Positions 33,417 to 44,867 of a DNA stretch of 64,000 bases are shown in pieces. The stretch lies in the NCBI GenBank assembly GCA_030374765.1, contig JARGXX010000028.1:186001-250000 (forward strand), read 5' to 3'. Every line of letters begins with the position of its first letter. The first letter of the stretch is position 1. The stretch comes from Agarophyton chilense. Its lineage: Eukaryota; Rhodophyta; Florideophyceae; Gracilariales; Gracilariaceae. The notes beneath the pieces were generated by a model. The model was not told the origin of the DNA. It did not search any database and worked only from the letters and a program-made list of their open reading frames with translations. The translations under genes and the position numbers were made by a program.

Positions 33417-33699
33417 TGTCGACAATTAGTGACATGATGTCATGTAATGCGCACACGAGGACTCCTGCAATCTGACGCCCGCATAGTCTTGCATTTTCAG
33501 TTAGTGCATTTACGTGTAAACTCCTGCAATCTGACGCCCGTTCAGTCTTGCATTTGCATTTAGTACATTTACGATAGCATTTCCTACTGTCTACTTAAAC
33601 ACTGTACGATGACTCAGTAGGTCATGCGACGAAACACTCGCCTCCCACTCGTTGGAGAATCATAACTACAGTTGCTACCCATCTCATACTCAGATATCA
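33417..33699 (+). repeat. LTR-like dispersed repeat, copy 2, with 59-bp tandem duplication
   Basis: It matches 19789-20010. Starts TGTCGACAATTAG. ACTCCTGCAATCTGACGCCC occurs at 33461 and again at 33520, so a 59-bp piece is duplicated here but not in the copy at 19.8 kb. It lies between two copia RNaseH relics, consistent with an LTR inserted in or ending a copia element. Confidence 0.6.
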
Positions 33700-34040
33700 G
33701 CTGCTGGTGAGAGAATTGACGAAGGGAAGGTAATTGCCATTGCTAATTTTGAGTTGTTGGACATAGATATCCGTATGCGACTTTGCGTAGATTCAAAGGA
33801 TTTATTAACTTTGCTGTCCACTTAGAAGAATTCTATTGATAAGTCTATCAGGGGTGATGTCGGATGTATCAGGTATGAATTTCAGACTGGTGATGTAGGA
33901 AAGATATCCTGGATACCTGGATGCACTCATCTGTCCAACCCTCTGACGAAAAAAGACAGTAGGCTCACGGATGCCCTGCAACTAAAACTGTTCACAGGGC
34001 GACTCTGCATTGACCTAGACAGTGTCTCGAAACAATAAGT
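33700..34040 (+). mobile_element. Ty1/copia RNaseH relic, copy 2
   Basis: The frame reads RLCVDSKDLLTLLST, KSIRGDVGCIRYEFQTGDVG, ISWIPGCTHLSNPLTKK and LTDALQLKLFTGRL, the RNaseH C-terminus with WIPG and the last catalytic region. One stop (TAG) lies inside. It is diverged from copy 1, so two related insertions met here. Confidence 0.72.
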
Positions 34041-34630
34041 TCAGAGAAGAACCTTGGCTGAAAGAGGAAGAATATTAATCTGAGGACGGGTCATATTTGA
34101 ATTGCGTTGCCTTTCTTGTCTTTGGGTTGCTTCATTTTGCAAGCTTCTGTTTTGTCTTAGTATTTGACATGGCACCGGTTTACGTCTCTTGGGGTGCTTT
34201 AGATTGTATGTCTATGTTTCGCCTGTATCATTGTTTGCTACTTAGTGTCTATCGATGTCTTGATTGTAACACCAGAGAGACCGCGATCCGACCCAATAGT
34301 GTACAGTATTCTACATCTTGTTGTGCTATCGATTATACCGATTTCGAGTTGCACCCCAACTATTCTTAACAGTCATTGTGTTCCGTTCCCTGCTTCGTGC
34401 TGATGTGGGTTACTGTACCACTGATATCTGTTTCAACCTCGGCGGAGCTGCGCCGTAGTGGTATTGAAATGCATCGTTTTAATTCTTCGTTGATAGGTTC
34501 TCCGTTCACCACTCATTCTTAATCTCTTCCAATAGTTCAGATAGTCTTCGGTCAAGGTCATCGGTAGCATCTTGCGCAGTGGTTGCTAGCTCGTCTTTTT
34601 TTATTGCCGGTCGTATATCTTTAATTGCGG
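34041..34630. other. No gene seen
   Basis: A 90-codon + frame at 34097-34369 has a hydrophobic start but no other support. Confidence 0.3.
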
Positions 34631-34631
34631 C

Positions 34632-35700
34632 CTAAACTGTTCTTCTATTCTTGTCGGGGACAGTAACGGCTTTGCTGGCTACTCCAAAGGCTAATGTAGT
34701 TCTTGGTTTCGTCCATTTTCCGCGTTTCACGTTTTGTTGTTTGACAATAACTTGGACGCTGTTCCTGGCTGCAATTTGGAACTCTTTCGCTGCCTTCGAC
34801 AAAAGGGGTAATTTTAGCTTGCGTGGAGCCATCATCTTCTAATAAGCGACAATCAGTTCCTGGGGGAGTATCGAAGGAATACCTCCTTCGATCAAGCGCG
34901 TGTATTCTTTTGTAAGCTTCTGTGTAGACATAAAATTGCTTCCATAGATGTAGTTCGAGATTCTGAGCGACTGTTGTAAAGTGAGTATGGCCCAACGTTG
35001 CGTATTCCTTCACTTGTCCGCCTGAACCTTCATATAAATGTCGCGAACTACTCGATGCTCCGATAAAAAGACATTCTAATTATGCCTCCGTAGTGAGATG
35101 GTTCGAGGTTCTACTCTCATATCTAGAAAAAAATCTAAAAAGACACAATTATCAAACGCCGGATCGGACATTATCTCTTCTGGTACCCAGCATGGTGGAA
35201 ACCATTGAGAGTCTAAAGCGAGGATGGAGTTTTTCATTGAAGTGTCGTCGTACAATGAACCTGCGTTGTAGCGCGACGAAGTGTCCCTGATGTTCGCAAC
35301 GCGGTGCTGTTTAAGAAAGAAATGGTCGATGCACACTATTATGGTTAAATTCCTCGTCTTGTTTCTGAGAGAGACTTTATTTGTTGTTGCAGGTTTTGCA
35401 GTTGTGGTGCAAGCGATGCACCTCTTTAGCTTTTCCGGTACGTAGCTGTTTGAATGATCATTCCAGAAACCATTACGTTCCACTAAAACCTTGAGATCTG
35501 TGTAAGTAAAGTGACCACAAAACGTTATGGTGTATCTTGTCAATGATCTTCTTCATTTCCCTGCAAGGTCTGGCGGAGTCTTCGTCTTTGGTGTGAACAG
35601 TGGAACAGAATAGTGCTATTTCATTCCTACTCGCCAGTGCATCTGCGCAAACCGTTGAAGATGAATGTGGTACATAGGAATGTATATCTCTGTCAATCAG
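34632..35700 (-). mobile_element. Ty1/copia integrase relic
   Basis: On the - strand, 35076-35543 reads RCIACTTTAKP (zinc-binding C-X2-C), IIVCIDHFFL (first catalytic Asp region), ALDSQWFPP and DFFLDMRVEPRTISLRRHN, the pattern of a copia integrase core. The zinc His pair (KIHHN, 35536-35550) is in another frame. 34632-35013 continues in broken frames. This older relic lies beside the recent copia insertion and in the same orientation. Confidence 0.6.
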
Positions 35701-35900
35701 GTTTATTATGACGGTAGCCCGAATGCGAAAAATTAAAAAAAAGTACCGCTTTTGGGAACAAAATGTCGGAAACTGGGTCCAAGTAGATCCAAATGGCGTC
35801 TGCATAAATCTAAAGTTCGAAGATGGGTGGAAAATGGGTGGAAATCTCAGAGGGGCAACAGCCGCAGAGCCACACACCCTCCAGCAGTTCACCACAGCAG

Positions 35901-36535
35901 TGTTGAAACCCAGCTACTGTAGCGCACTGAGCTGTATAGGTTCGGTGCGGAAGGTCGAGGTTCTGTCTTCAAAGCACGGCCCGCTGTTGAGCTGTCGCCT
36001 CTAAGGTAAACCGCAACAAACACGTCAGGATCTACGGCCTGCTGTGCGGCTGTGTCCCGATGATCTGTTGATTCTACGCGGTAGTAGAAGTTGATTCAGA
36101 CGTATATGCTCGCTAGAACATTGCGTGGTTCATTAACGTACTCTCTGTAGTTGCGAACTGATGTTGCGCCGGGTCCAGGACTGTGTTGTTGATGTTGAAT
36201 GCAGATAGATGAGAGTTGACTCCCTTCAAAAGGTTGTCGTGCTCTCTCGTTTACTCTTTAAGTATCCAAACTATCACCATCAGCGGTAGACGCGAGGTGA
36301 TGTCGTTGTAAGCAGTCCTACGTGGCATAATCACACGCATTTGCACAGATCTATTTCTAAAATCATCAAATAAAATACCTAATACTCATATGCATATTCT
36401 GAACAGTAGGATTCCACAATGTCCTTGTTAACTACACAGAGGATTCATCCTCGGATGTGTATCGCTGTTCAGTGCGCTTGTTGGCTTCTGCGGAAATCGT
36501 TTTCGATTCCCGCAGGTTTGGCTCACCACTCGATA
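35901..36535 (-). repeat. 3' LTR of copia element, 635 bp
   Basis: Identical to 42529-43163 except 35911 (C for T) and 36534 (T for C). The latter changes the terminal CA to TA. Confidence 0.95.
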
Positions 36536-36564
36536 CTCCAAGATTTCTGCTTTTGGAGATGTCT

Positions 36565-39500
36565 TCAAACGCTACTGACATTCATCCTCGTTCCTTCGAC
36601 CCACCCCGTCGGGCGCAGCTGAAGTTGATTCGTCTTCATCAGTTGCCAAAGAGGATGACCGTCCCTAACAAGACCCTTCGTGAGCCCGTCAGCAATATTC
36701 TGATCGCCTGGGATCCACGCAAGATATCGCAGCTCGCCTCGTCCGTGGCTTTCCTTCAAAGCGGAAACGTCAATTTGTAGCCTCTTCTCCAGTGTAGCTC
36801 CACTTTTCGCCACAACGTTGAAAACAGTGCGCGAGTCCACATATCCGTCGACCAATATATCCCTTCCAAGTATATCCTTTAGCATATGCTTTGCCACAAA
36901 CGCCTGATCGAAGCCATACACTAGGGCGTGTATCTCTGCGGCCATTACTGATCGCGCGACCCGTTTGCATCTGGAGCTGCCATAGTGGATAATACTAGCC
37001 CGATTATTGTCATCAGCTAGTAAAAAAACGAAACCTAATTGAGATTTCATCTTATCAGCATTTGCAAACGACGCATCCGTAAAAAGAACCAATCGAATTG
37101 AATCCATGTCCAGTGGAACAAATTTCAGACCGACGTCTGCTGTCTGGTGGCATCGTTCGACAATCGCCTTCATTCTTCGGAAATGAAGCGGTTGCGGTGC
37201 GTTTACACAGCTTGCTAGGAGCTGAACCGATGCTGAAATATCTGGACGAGTGCAACAGCCAATGTACTGTACCTGTGCGCGGACACTCGCAAACTCTGCT
37301 TCAGATTTTGGGTACTGTACTGAGCGAAGTTTCTTTCCTTGATCGATTGCCATGGTTCCTCCGTTCTTCCTACAGATATTAATTCCGTTGAATGTTACTG
37401 TATTTCCTTCCTTAAGAAAATTTCGAGGCTTTGATACGAATCGTTTTGATTGTTTTTCTTCATCATCGAGAAAATTTGGTGTTCCATGTCCAAAAGAGTC
37501 ATCTACTTGAAGAATCTTCACACCATCCAGGTTCGAACCAGATCTTCTGTACAGAACACATGTGTCGGCCAGAGTCGGCTGCATTCCAAGTTTCTCTTTG
37601 TGATGAGAATGGTATGTTAGAAACCAGTGTAGCCCGCTCTCAGGGATCCCATACAGTGGTTTCAATACACAAAGCGCCTTTCCACAACCAAGATTCATCT
37701 CTTCTGGTGGGCGTAGGAAAACATTGCGTTCGATAAGAGACTCAGACTGTATGTACGCCTGTGAGATATCCCGAACGTATGGTGTGTGTTCTGGGATGAT
37801 TGCCGATAGAGCAATTGCTACTCGTTGGCCGAGTCTGCTCACAGTTGGCGATTTGGTAGCTATATCGAGCGCACCACGATCCTTGTAGTTCTGAGCAACA
37901 AGTCTCGACTTTTCCACAGCCTTTCCATCCACTGACTTCACAAGATCTACCCACTTCGATCCGTAAATCCGTGTCGCCTTTGGAATCTGATCAACATCAA
38001 TCACTTCAAACGTACCACGTTCCTGTAGACCCAATAGTTCCTTTCTTCTAGACTCCTCGAAATTGTGCTCCTGTCTTGGAATTGAATCTTCATGAACGCT
38101 CAGTGGTTTTCCAGGCATCACTGTCAGAGCCCCATCACAAACCAAAATGGTATCATTCTCCCCACGCAAGATTTCAGGTTTAGAAGTATCAATTTGCCGT
38201 TTATCCTGTGTGAAAGGTTCATGTGTGCCAGTTAGAGCGAGCTGGGAGTCAATCTCCGGTTTGACAACACTTGACCGAAATATTCGTCGACCGTGAGGCA
38301 GTTGAACTACCACTGTCTCGCCTTCAACTTGAATAAACGGAAATGGTCCTTCCCACTTCTTCGAAGTGTCTCGGTAAACATAAACAGGAGCTCCAGCCGG
38401 CAGTTTGTACAGTTCCTTACTGTGTTCCTTCCCTTTTGGACCATTGTAGTGCTTCAGCCCAAACGAGATTCTTCGCTTTGCTTGTTCCTTTCGTACAGTG
38501 TCCATAGCCTGATCAATTGCCCTTGCACGTAGCAACTGTGTCTCAGCAGGTGTTTGTCTCGCCGGACGTGGTATGGCGCCAAAGACAAGTAAGGTCGGAC
38601 ATAGACCCTCTGGACCAAGCGTGTCGTTGACAGACTTAACCACCATCTGCAGGCAGTCTGCATCAGTCTCACTGCGTGGAAGCGAAGATCGAAGTTTCGT
38701 GTACGCAGCACGAAGGGGTCCATGGTAGCGCTCTACATGTGTCATTGTAGAAGGAGATTCTGTGGGAGCCGGCAGAACGGTGATACCATCTGCGTTGGAC
38801 AGCTCGAGAAATTCTCTCGAAACAAAGTTGCTGCCTTGCTCAATGCGCAAAAAGTCCGGAGGCCCAAGATAGAGACGTGACCAGCACCGCAGAAATGTCT
38901 TCCAGACTTCAGAGGACGTCATGCGTTTGAGGAATGAGGCAGCGTTAAAATGAGTAGCCTCATCAACAATATGAAGCACAGGCTTCTGATTGATGTACAT
39001 GACGTCTACTGCTACGATGTGGTTGAACCTTGCGTCATCCATTCCAACTGTCAATTTGAACCTTCGCGGCCGTGAGGCATTCACAGCGCAGGTAACACAT
39101 GACTTTGTGAGTTCACTGATTGCATCACGAACGTTCGAATTCATTTCATGCGGTTGAGCCCTCTTCAGTACGTTTGTGAATGACTGTACGGATGGGTGAC
39201 CAAATACTCGATGTAGTTTCCTCAATTCCGTCTCGGTGTACAACGAGTAGGAAAGACCGCCATGATTCCATTTGTGGATCAAGAAGTAGTTCTTGAACGT
39301 CAGGGGTTGCGAGAGATGTTTGTACATGACCTCACGCTTCTGAAGGCTGATTTCAAGGCCATTATCTACCATATCCTTCATGCTGAGGAGACTGGGGATG
39401 TTATCCTGCACAATTTGGAACGTAACATCTAGAACCAGGTTCAGATCTCTGAATGGTACCGGAATTTCGGCCGTTCCAATAGGTTGGCTGCTTCCTCCGA

Positions 39501-42479
39501 TTCCTTTCAGTCGCTTAATGCTATGCCGATCAATGCTGCAAGGTACTTCGAATTGCTCACAATAGGCCTTGTACTGAGAATATGACATTACAGAGGACCT
39601 GTTGGCACGGGTGTCAATGTAGAGTCCTCGAAAATCATCGCGTTCCCCTTTTCTAAGTTCCTGATCCATAGCAGCCATCGCGGAGTCCATATCTCTCTTG
39701 AATCCCATACCGTGTAGAAACGATGCGTTAGCCAAGTGTACTTCGTCCATCTCGTGTAACGACATGTCATCCTCGATAATGTAGGCAGCTTCTTCCTCAG
39801 AATCTAGGCCGCTGTCACTCTCGACGCCGTCGTCACTGTCACTGGAGTACACAACGTTGACATCATCTGACTCTACAGTTTCGTGTTCGGTGGTCAATTC
39901 ATTGACAATATACGCTAGGTCTTCAACAGTCACGTATGCAGACGGTCTTCTACTTTTCATCTTCTCAATTGCCTCCCTGACCTCTTGCTGCGAATGCCTT
40001 GTGCGAGCAAGATGATTCTCTCCGCATACATAACATCCCTTCTTTCCAGCAATCCACCTCGAAGAAATTTTCTGTCTGTGACCTTCTGCCCTCCTTCGTC
40101 GTCCGTATCCTTTCAACTTCTTTCTGGCGTCTCCGCCATACTTGTTGCCAAGACTGTAGTGAACCTTGTGTTCCTTGCCAGACTTACTGTCATGTGAGAC
40201 TGCAAAGGCTTCCGCCGATCTGGGTTCGCTAGACAGAAATGTAGCTATTCTGCTTCTCGCCTCCTGAGAGGTCGCAGGTACACGTTCCTTGAGTGACTGA
40301 GCGATCTGAGCGGTGTCAGCAGAAATAATCAATTGGTCTCTCAAGAAATTGTCTGTCCTATAAGCTGGATCGAGCTGGTTCTGCAGCTGTGTCAGCTTGT
40401 GACAAAAGGATCTGAACACGTCGAGTTCACTTTTGTCAGGACTCTCTCGCATGGACTGAGAAAGTCGCATCGATTGCCATAAAATGAGTGTTCTGTTCCT
40501 CTGCTCGGCGTTGACGTAATTGTTGACAAGCTTCCGTAAAATCTGCTGGTAAGGGTCACCAACACGATAGACCTTCATATAGAACGAGAGTGCATCGTCT
40601 CGAAGAATTGCTGGTAGCGCTTCTGCCTTTTCCAGATCTGATAGACGACAAATTCTCGCCATCGAGTCATAGAAATCAAGAGCACCTTGTAGGTCCTCAT
40701 CGAGACCTCCACCGTACGAGCAACGACCCTGACAAGCCTTCAGCATCCCATTAAATCCCATTGTTGGCCTTGATGTAGACCGGTCCAGTTGCTTTGCACT
40801 GTTCGAGTCAGTTCCATGTTTCGTCATGTGCAAGGAATTTGCACATACATTTTGTAGAACATCTTGCAATGTCGCTTCAGTTGACTGCAATAGTAGTTGG
40901 CCATCTGGTCCGTCTTTCTTCGGGTGCCCATAGTGTTACTGGTTAGCCCTTTGGCTCTCCACTTGGCCTGGTGCATCCCTGTTCCGTCCAGGTGTGCTTG
41001 GTTGCCGAAGGTGCCGTTCTGTATTAGACATTGTGGAGCAAAACCCGGCGACGGGAAGTGCTCTCAAGGTGTTCGAAGCCTTGCTCCCTGGGTGAGGCAG
41101 ACTCAGAGACAGAGCCCTCCGTTCCACTCGTAGTGTGGGGTGTAACTCCCACGGAGGATTCCGGCAGTACCGACGGAGGTGAGGGGTAGAAACCGTTGGA
41201 TCGGGAATGGGTATGGGTATCCCAAAGAATGGGGAAAATCCGGCGAAGAGGAAAAACGGGGCGAGGGTCGGGCACTAACAGGCACCGGACCCGAGAACCA
41301 GAAAAGGGGCGAAACAACAAAAGAAACCCAATACAGGGGCGAAAACCTGTCCTCCAAAGGAAACACAAAAAGCACGCAACAAGTAAGCAGAACCCCCACG
41401 GGGTATCATGCACGCAGGTGGTCTGAGCGGTCCCAAGGAGGTGGTTGCACGGAACTCAAACGTGAGCACTCTCCAAGTGGAGTCGTGTCCCTACGCAGGC
41501 GTTGCTAACCAGAGCCCGTTCCGGGTTGTAAGGCCGAAACGATGGCGACGAAGAACCTCTAAAGGTATCGAAGACCAACCTTGGTTCCCATTTACTTTGA
41601 GCTTCGGACGGTCAGATCTCGTCTCCCTAAGTAGGGCCCACTAACTAAACTCTACAGTTAAGCACACCTGCTCAGGGCCATACACGTGGAGATCCCATTG
41701 TCAGGGCCCAAAAATTCAACGTTCTAACAAATATCCGAAAAATCGGTGCCAAATTAAGCCACGTGTATCACGGGGCCAATCCAACCACGGGCCATCCGAA
41801 TTTTCACTTCATCGGCGAATTCTAACCGGAAAACAGTGCCACCTCAGCACACCTTAGAGGGGATCATAGTCATAACCCTCGGAGGGTTCAATCCTCATTC
41901 TATGAGTTGCATCTTCAAGTATCCCCTAACTGGGCGTTGCTCTACAGACATTACAGGAGTGCCATGCGTTTCTCCTCCACGAACTGAGCTCTGTGGAGTT
42001 GTAGCTGGTGGGACAATATCTTCGTTCTCTACTGCAGGATTTCCTTCCATCGGGATGAAGGACGGCTGCTCGAGACACTCAGTGAGCGCTCTAGCTCGCC
42101 TGAATCCTTGCTGACGTCGCACCCATACTCCTCGCTCGATTAAGAATGTTATCCAGCGTACAGTAGTAGCCTTTGAGATATGTCCAATTGACTCCGGTCG
42201 AAAAGCTGAAGTGAATTCAAACCATAGCACTTCTCCTTTTGCTCCTGTTTCCTTCAATGCTTCCATCATATCCTTCGAATAGTGCTCCAGTTCTTCCTTG
42301 TATTTCAGAATTATTTCTCTTCCAGAATTCGGCGGCGGTGGGTCTAGATCACCGATCGCGTCATAAAGAGCTTCGTCAAAATTCCGTAGTGCCTCTGCAC
42401 TCAAACCTTGGACTTTGTGGCTTCCTTTTCCTACTTCCGTGTCTTCTCCAGTGTCCTGAATTTCTTCGGTTTTCGTCAT
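36565..42479 (-). pseudogene. Copia gag-pol polyprotein, split by LTR and one TAA
   Basis: Part 1 (42479 to 41947) is the acidic amino end of Gag. After the nested LTR the same frame resumes at 41031, meets TAA at 40936-40938, and is then open to 36565 (1,441 codons counted from 40890). Numbering from 40890: Gag zinc motif near residue 286 (CYVCGENH, variant spacing); protease near 426, where the triad reads DTR instead of DTG (CGT at 39607-39609); integrase with Asp in VDVMYI, then RIEQGSNF near 684, where Glu replaces the second catalytic Asp (38839-38841), and HVERYH with the Glu; RT DISQAYIQSE and QVDDSFG near 1130; RNaseH TDASF near 1272, MAAE, YVDSRTVF, and ADGLTK. RT and RNaseH look intact, protease and integrase do not. 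Confidence 0.93.
41032..41946 (-). mobile_element. Solo LTR of chromovirus type, 915 bp, inside copia gag
   Basis: Ends TGTGGAGCA and TGCTCTACA are inverted (8/9). The target duplication GACAT is at 41027-41031 and 41947-41951. Orientation is given by a CCTGTATTGGGTTTC stretch that matches the plus-sense chromovirus LTR. Its first bases on the - strand (TGTAGAGCAACG) equal the start of the solo LTR at 4057. It contains no gene. Confidence 0.93.
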
Positions 42480-42528
42480 GACAGAGCTGAGTCACTGTTA
42501 CAATGTGGTCGACCGTAACAGTTATAAC

Positions 42529-43163
42529 TGTTGAAACCTAGCTACTGTAGCGCACTGAGCTGTATAGGTTCGGTGCGGAAGGTCGAGGTTCTGTCTTCAA
42601 AGCACGGCCCGCTGTTGAGCTGTCGCCTCTAAGGTAAACCGCAACAAACACGTCAGGATCTACGGCCTGCTGTGCGGCTGTGTCCCGATGATCTGTTGAT
42701 TCTACGCGGTAGTAGAAGTTGATTCAGACGTATATGCTCGCTAGAACATTGCGTGGTTCATTAACGTACTCTCTGTAGTTGCGAACTGATGTTGCGCCGG
42801 GTCCAGGACTGTGTTGTTGATGTTGAATGCAGATAGATGAGAGTTGACTCCCTTCAAAAGGTTGTCGTGCTCTCTCGTTTACTCTTTAAGTATCCAAACT
42901 ATCACCATCAGCGGTAGACGCGAGGTGATGTCGTTGTAAGCAGTCCTACGTGGCATAATCACACGCATTTGCACAGATCTATTTCTAAAATCATCAAATA
43001 AAATACCTAATACTCATATGCATATTCTGAACAGTAGGATTCCACAATGTCCTTGTTAACTACACAGAGGATTCATCCTCGGATGTGTATCGCTGTTCAG
43101 TGCGCTTGTTGGCTTCTGCGGAAATCGTTTTCGATTCCCGCAGGTTTGGCTCACCACTCGACA
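42529..43163 (-). repeat. 5' LTR of copia element, 635 bp
   Basis: Its last bases on + are CTCGACA, giving TGTCGAG as the start on the element strand. The element-strand end is GGTTTCAACA. The AGCAG target duplication follows on +. Confidence 0.95.
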
Positions 43164-43903
43164 AGCAGGGCACCATTTGCGCACCTTTGATCTCTGCTGG
43201 GGCGCGCACCATGGCATGCAACGTATCAACGACAATCCTCACGCTCCCCGAGCGATACCAACCAAGTGCAAATACGCTTGGAATCTGCTAGGCCCCCATC
43301 ACTGGACTTGTCTTTTAGAGAAGCAATTTCAGGCATGCCATTCATTCTTCTCTTCCTCGGGATCAGTTTCTGAAGCTTTGTTGGATGCTACTCTGATTCA
43401 CACCCATAGGCCGGTCCGAAGCATGACGGCAGATTCAAATGAAGCATATCAACCAACCTGTCCATGCTCTGCCCTCACTTTCAAATGCTTCCCCTGCGGT
43501 ATGAGTTTCAACTGAATTGCTTCACAAAGCCTTTACTTGTCGTTTCTATGTTCCTACTTCAGGTGAACGCCAGAAAAAACGCAACAACGATAGCTTTAAC
43601 AACACAACGTGGTTAAACACTTTTTCGAACAAGGCAGAGGGGAGGCAAACAGAGAACAAGGAAGAATTTGTATCCAAGAAGTTTCCGAGCAATAATCTGA
43701 CCCAACATTGTAGACATGCATTGGTGCTCTTAAGAAAAACCGATAATGATGGGGACAATGCCTTTCTACAGACGATGCTGCCATTCATGTTTGATGAATA
43801 TATCCTGTTCTACTTAAGCACCCGACGCTGTCAAGTACAGACCCTACACGCAAACTACTTTGAATTCCATTTCCACGTTCCCATTCAAACAACTCATAAA
43901 AAA

Positions 43904-44867
43904 ATGATAACCTCTGTATACAAAACTCGTCTACTATTCTTTCTTTGCGTTCTTCACATCGCAACTGTTGAGGCATACCGAGAGCGTATACCGACTTCTT
44001 CTTGCCCCCCAGGATCAGAGTTCAGCCAAAATGGTACATTCTGCAAACCATGTGATCCAGGTACCGCTGGAAACACTGGCTACTGTTTTTCGTGCTCCCT
44101 GTCAACTTTTCAACCGTTTCATGGACAATCTGAGTGCTTATCTTGTCCTTCGCTTACATACTCCAAGCCTCGAAGTACTCATTGCTTTTCTTGCCCGCAT
44201 AGGCAAGCTTGGATGAGAACCAATAATTCTTGTGCATCTTGTCCTCAAGGATGGGCATACGACCCTATGGGTTCATGTTGGATCTGCCGCTCAGGGTTTT
44301 ACAAAGCCAAAAGAGGTATACTACCGTGTCAGCCATGTCCACCAGGTTCAGACTCTCTGCCTGGTTCTGCAAATTGTACCAGCTGTCCCGGCAACCAAGC
44401 TCTTTTCTTCGATGGTAGCTGTGGCTCGTGTCCGACTGGAACGTATTACGACTTGCATCACAAAAATTGTACGCCTTGTTTTCCACACGGCGACCCATTC
44501 ATTTGAGTGTCTTGCAAAGTGTACAAATTCAACGTCGGAACAATGGGATGTGCACTGCCGCTATTGCCCAATCGGAAAGTACTATCTTCGTAACAAAACT
44601 CGATGTGGGACTTGTGAGATCGGGTCGTATTACGACAGAGTTCAGCAGAAGTGCGTAGAATGTAGAATTAACCACTACGGCTCTGATATGTTTAGAGGTT
44701 GCAGTTCGTGTTGGCCTGGATCTTTTTCTCGTCGAGGATCTTCAACTTGTTTCCTTTGTCCGCCGGGAATGGTCTATCTTTCTAATGTCGATATTTGTGG
44801 ACCATGTGCACCTAACGAACGCTATGACAGCAGTAGCTCCACATGTGTGAAGCGTGGATGGTATTAA
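43904..44867 (+). CDS. Secreted cysteine-repeat protein (GCC2/GCC3-like), frameshifted
   Basis: ATG at 43904 starts a signal peptide (MITSVYKTRLLFFLCVLHIA, cleaved near EA-YRE). After it come short repeats of the form C-x2-C-x(P)-G-x-Y/F...C-x2-C, as in GCC2/GCC3 or ephrin-receptor-like domains of extracellular proteins. The first frame stops at TGA 44504-44506. The same repeat pattern continues without a gap in the +1 frame (FECLAKC, then CRYCPIGKYYL, CGTCEIGSYYDRV) to TAA at 44865-44867. So one base is gained or lost near 44470-44505. A short GT-AG intron does not restore the frame as far as I can see. Either a recent pseudogene or a sequence error. The frame is open upstream of 43904 but lacks a signal peptide there, which favours the internal start. 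About 310 residues if whole. Confidence 0.75.

Larger units (their letters stand above)
35901..43163 (-). mobile_element. Recent Ty1/copia element carrying a nested solo LTR
   Basis: 7,263 bp in all. LTRs 35901-36535 and 42529-43163 are each 635 bp and differ at two bases. The target duplication AGCAG is present at 35896-35900 and 43164-43168. The polyprotein frame runs from 42479 down to 36565 and is split by a 915-bp solo LTR (41032-41946). Without that LTR and one copy of its target duplication the coding length is 4,995 bases, a whole number of codons. Near-identical LTRs mean recent insertion, and the nested LTR is younger still. Confidence 0.95.

Noticed and set aside
41179-41508. Charged + strand frames within the nested solo LTR
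   Set aside because: They lie inside a non-coding LTR and come from its GC-rich composition.
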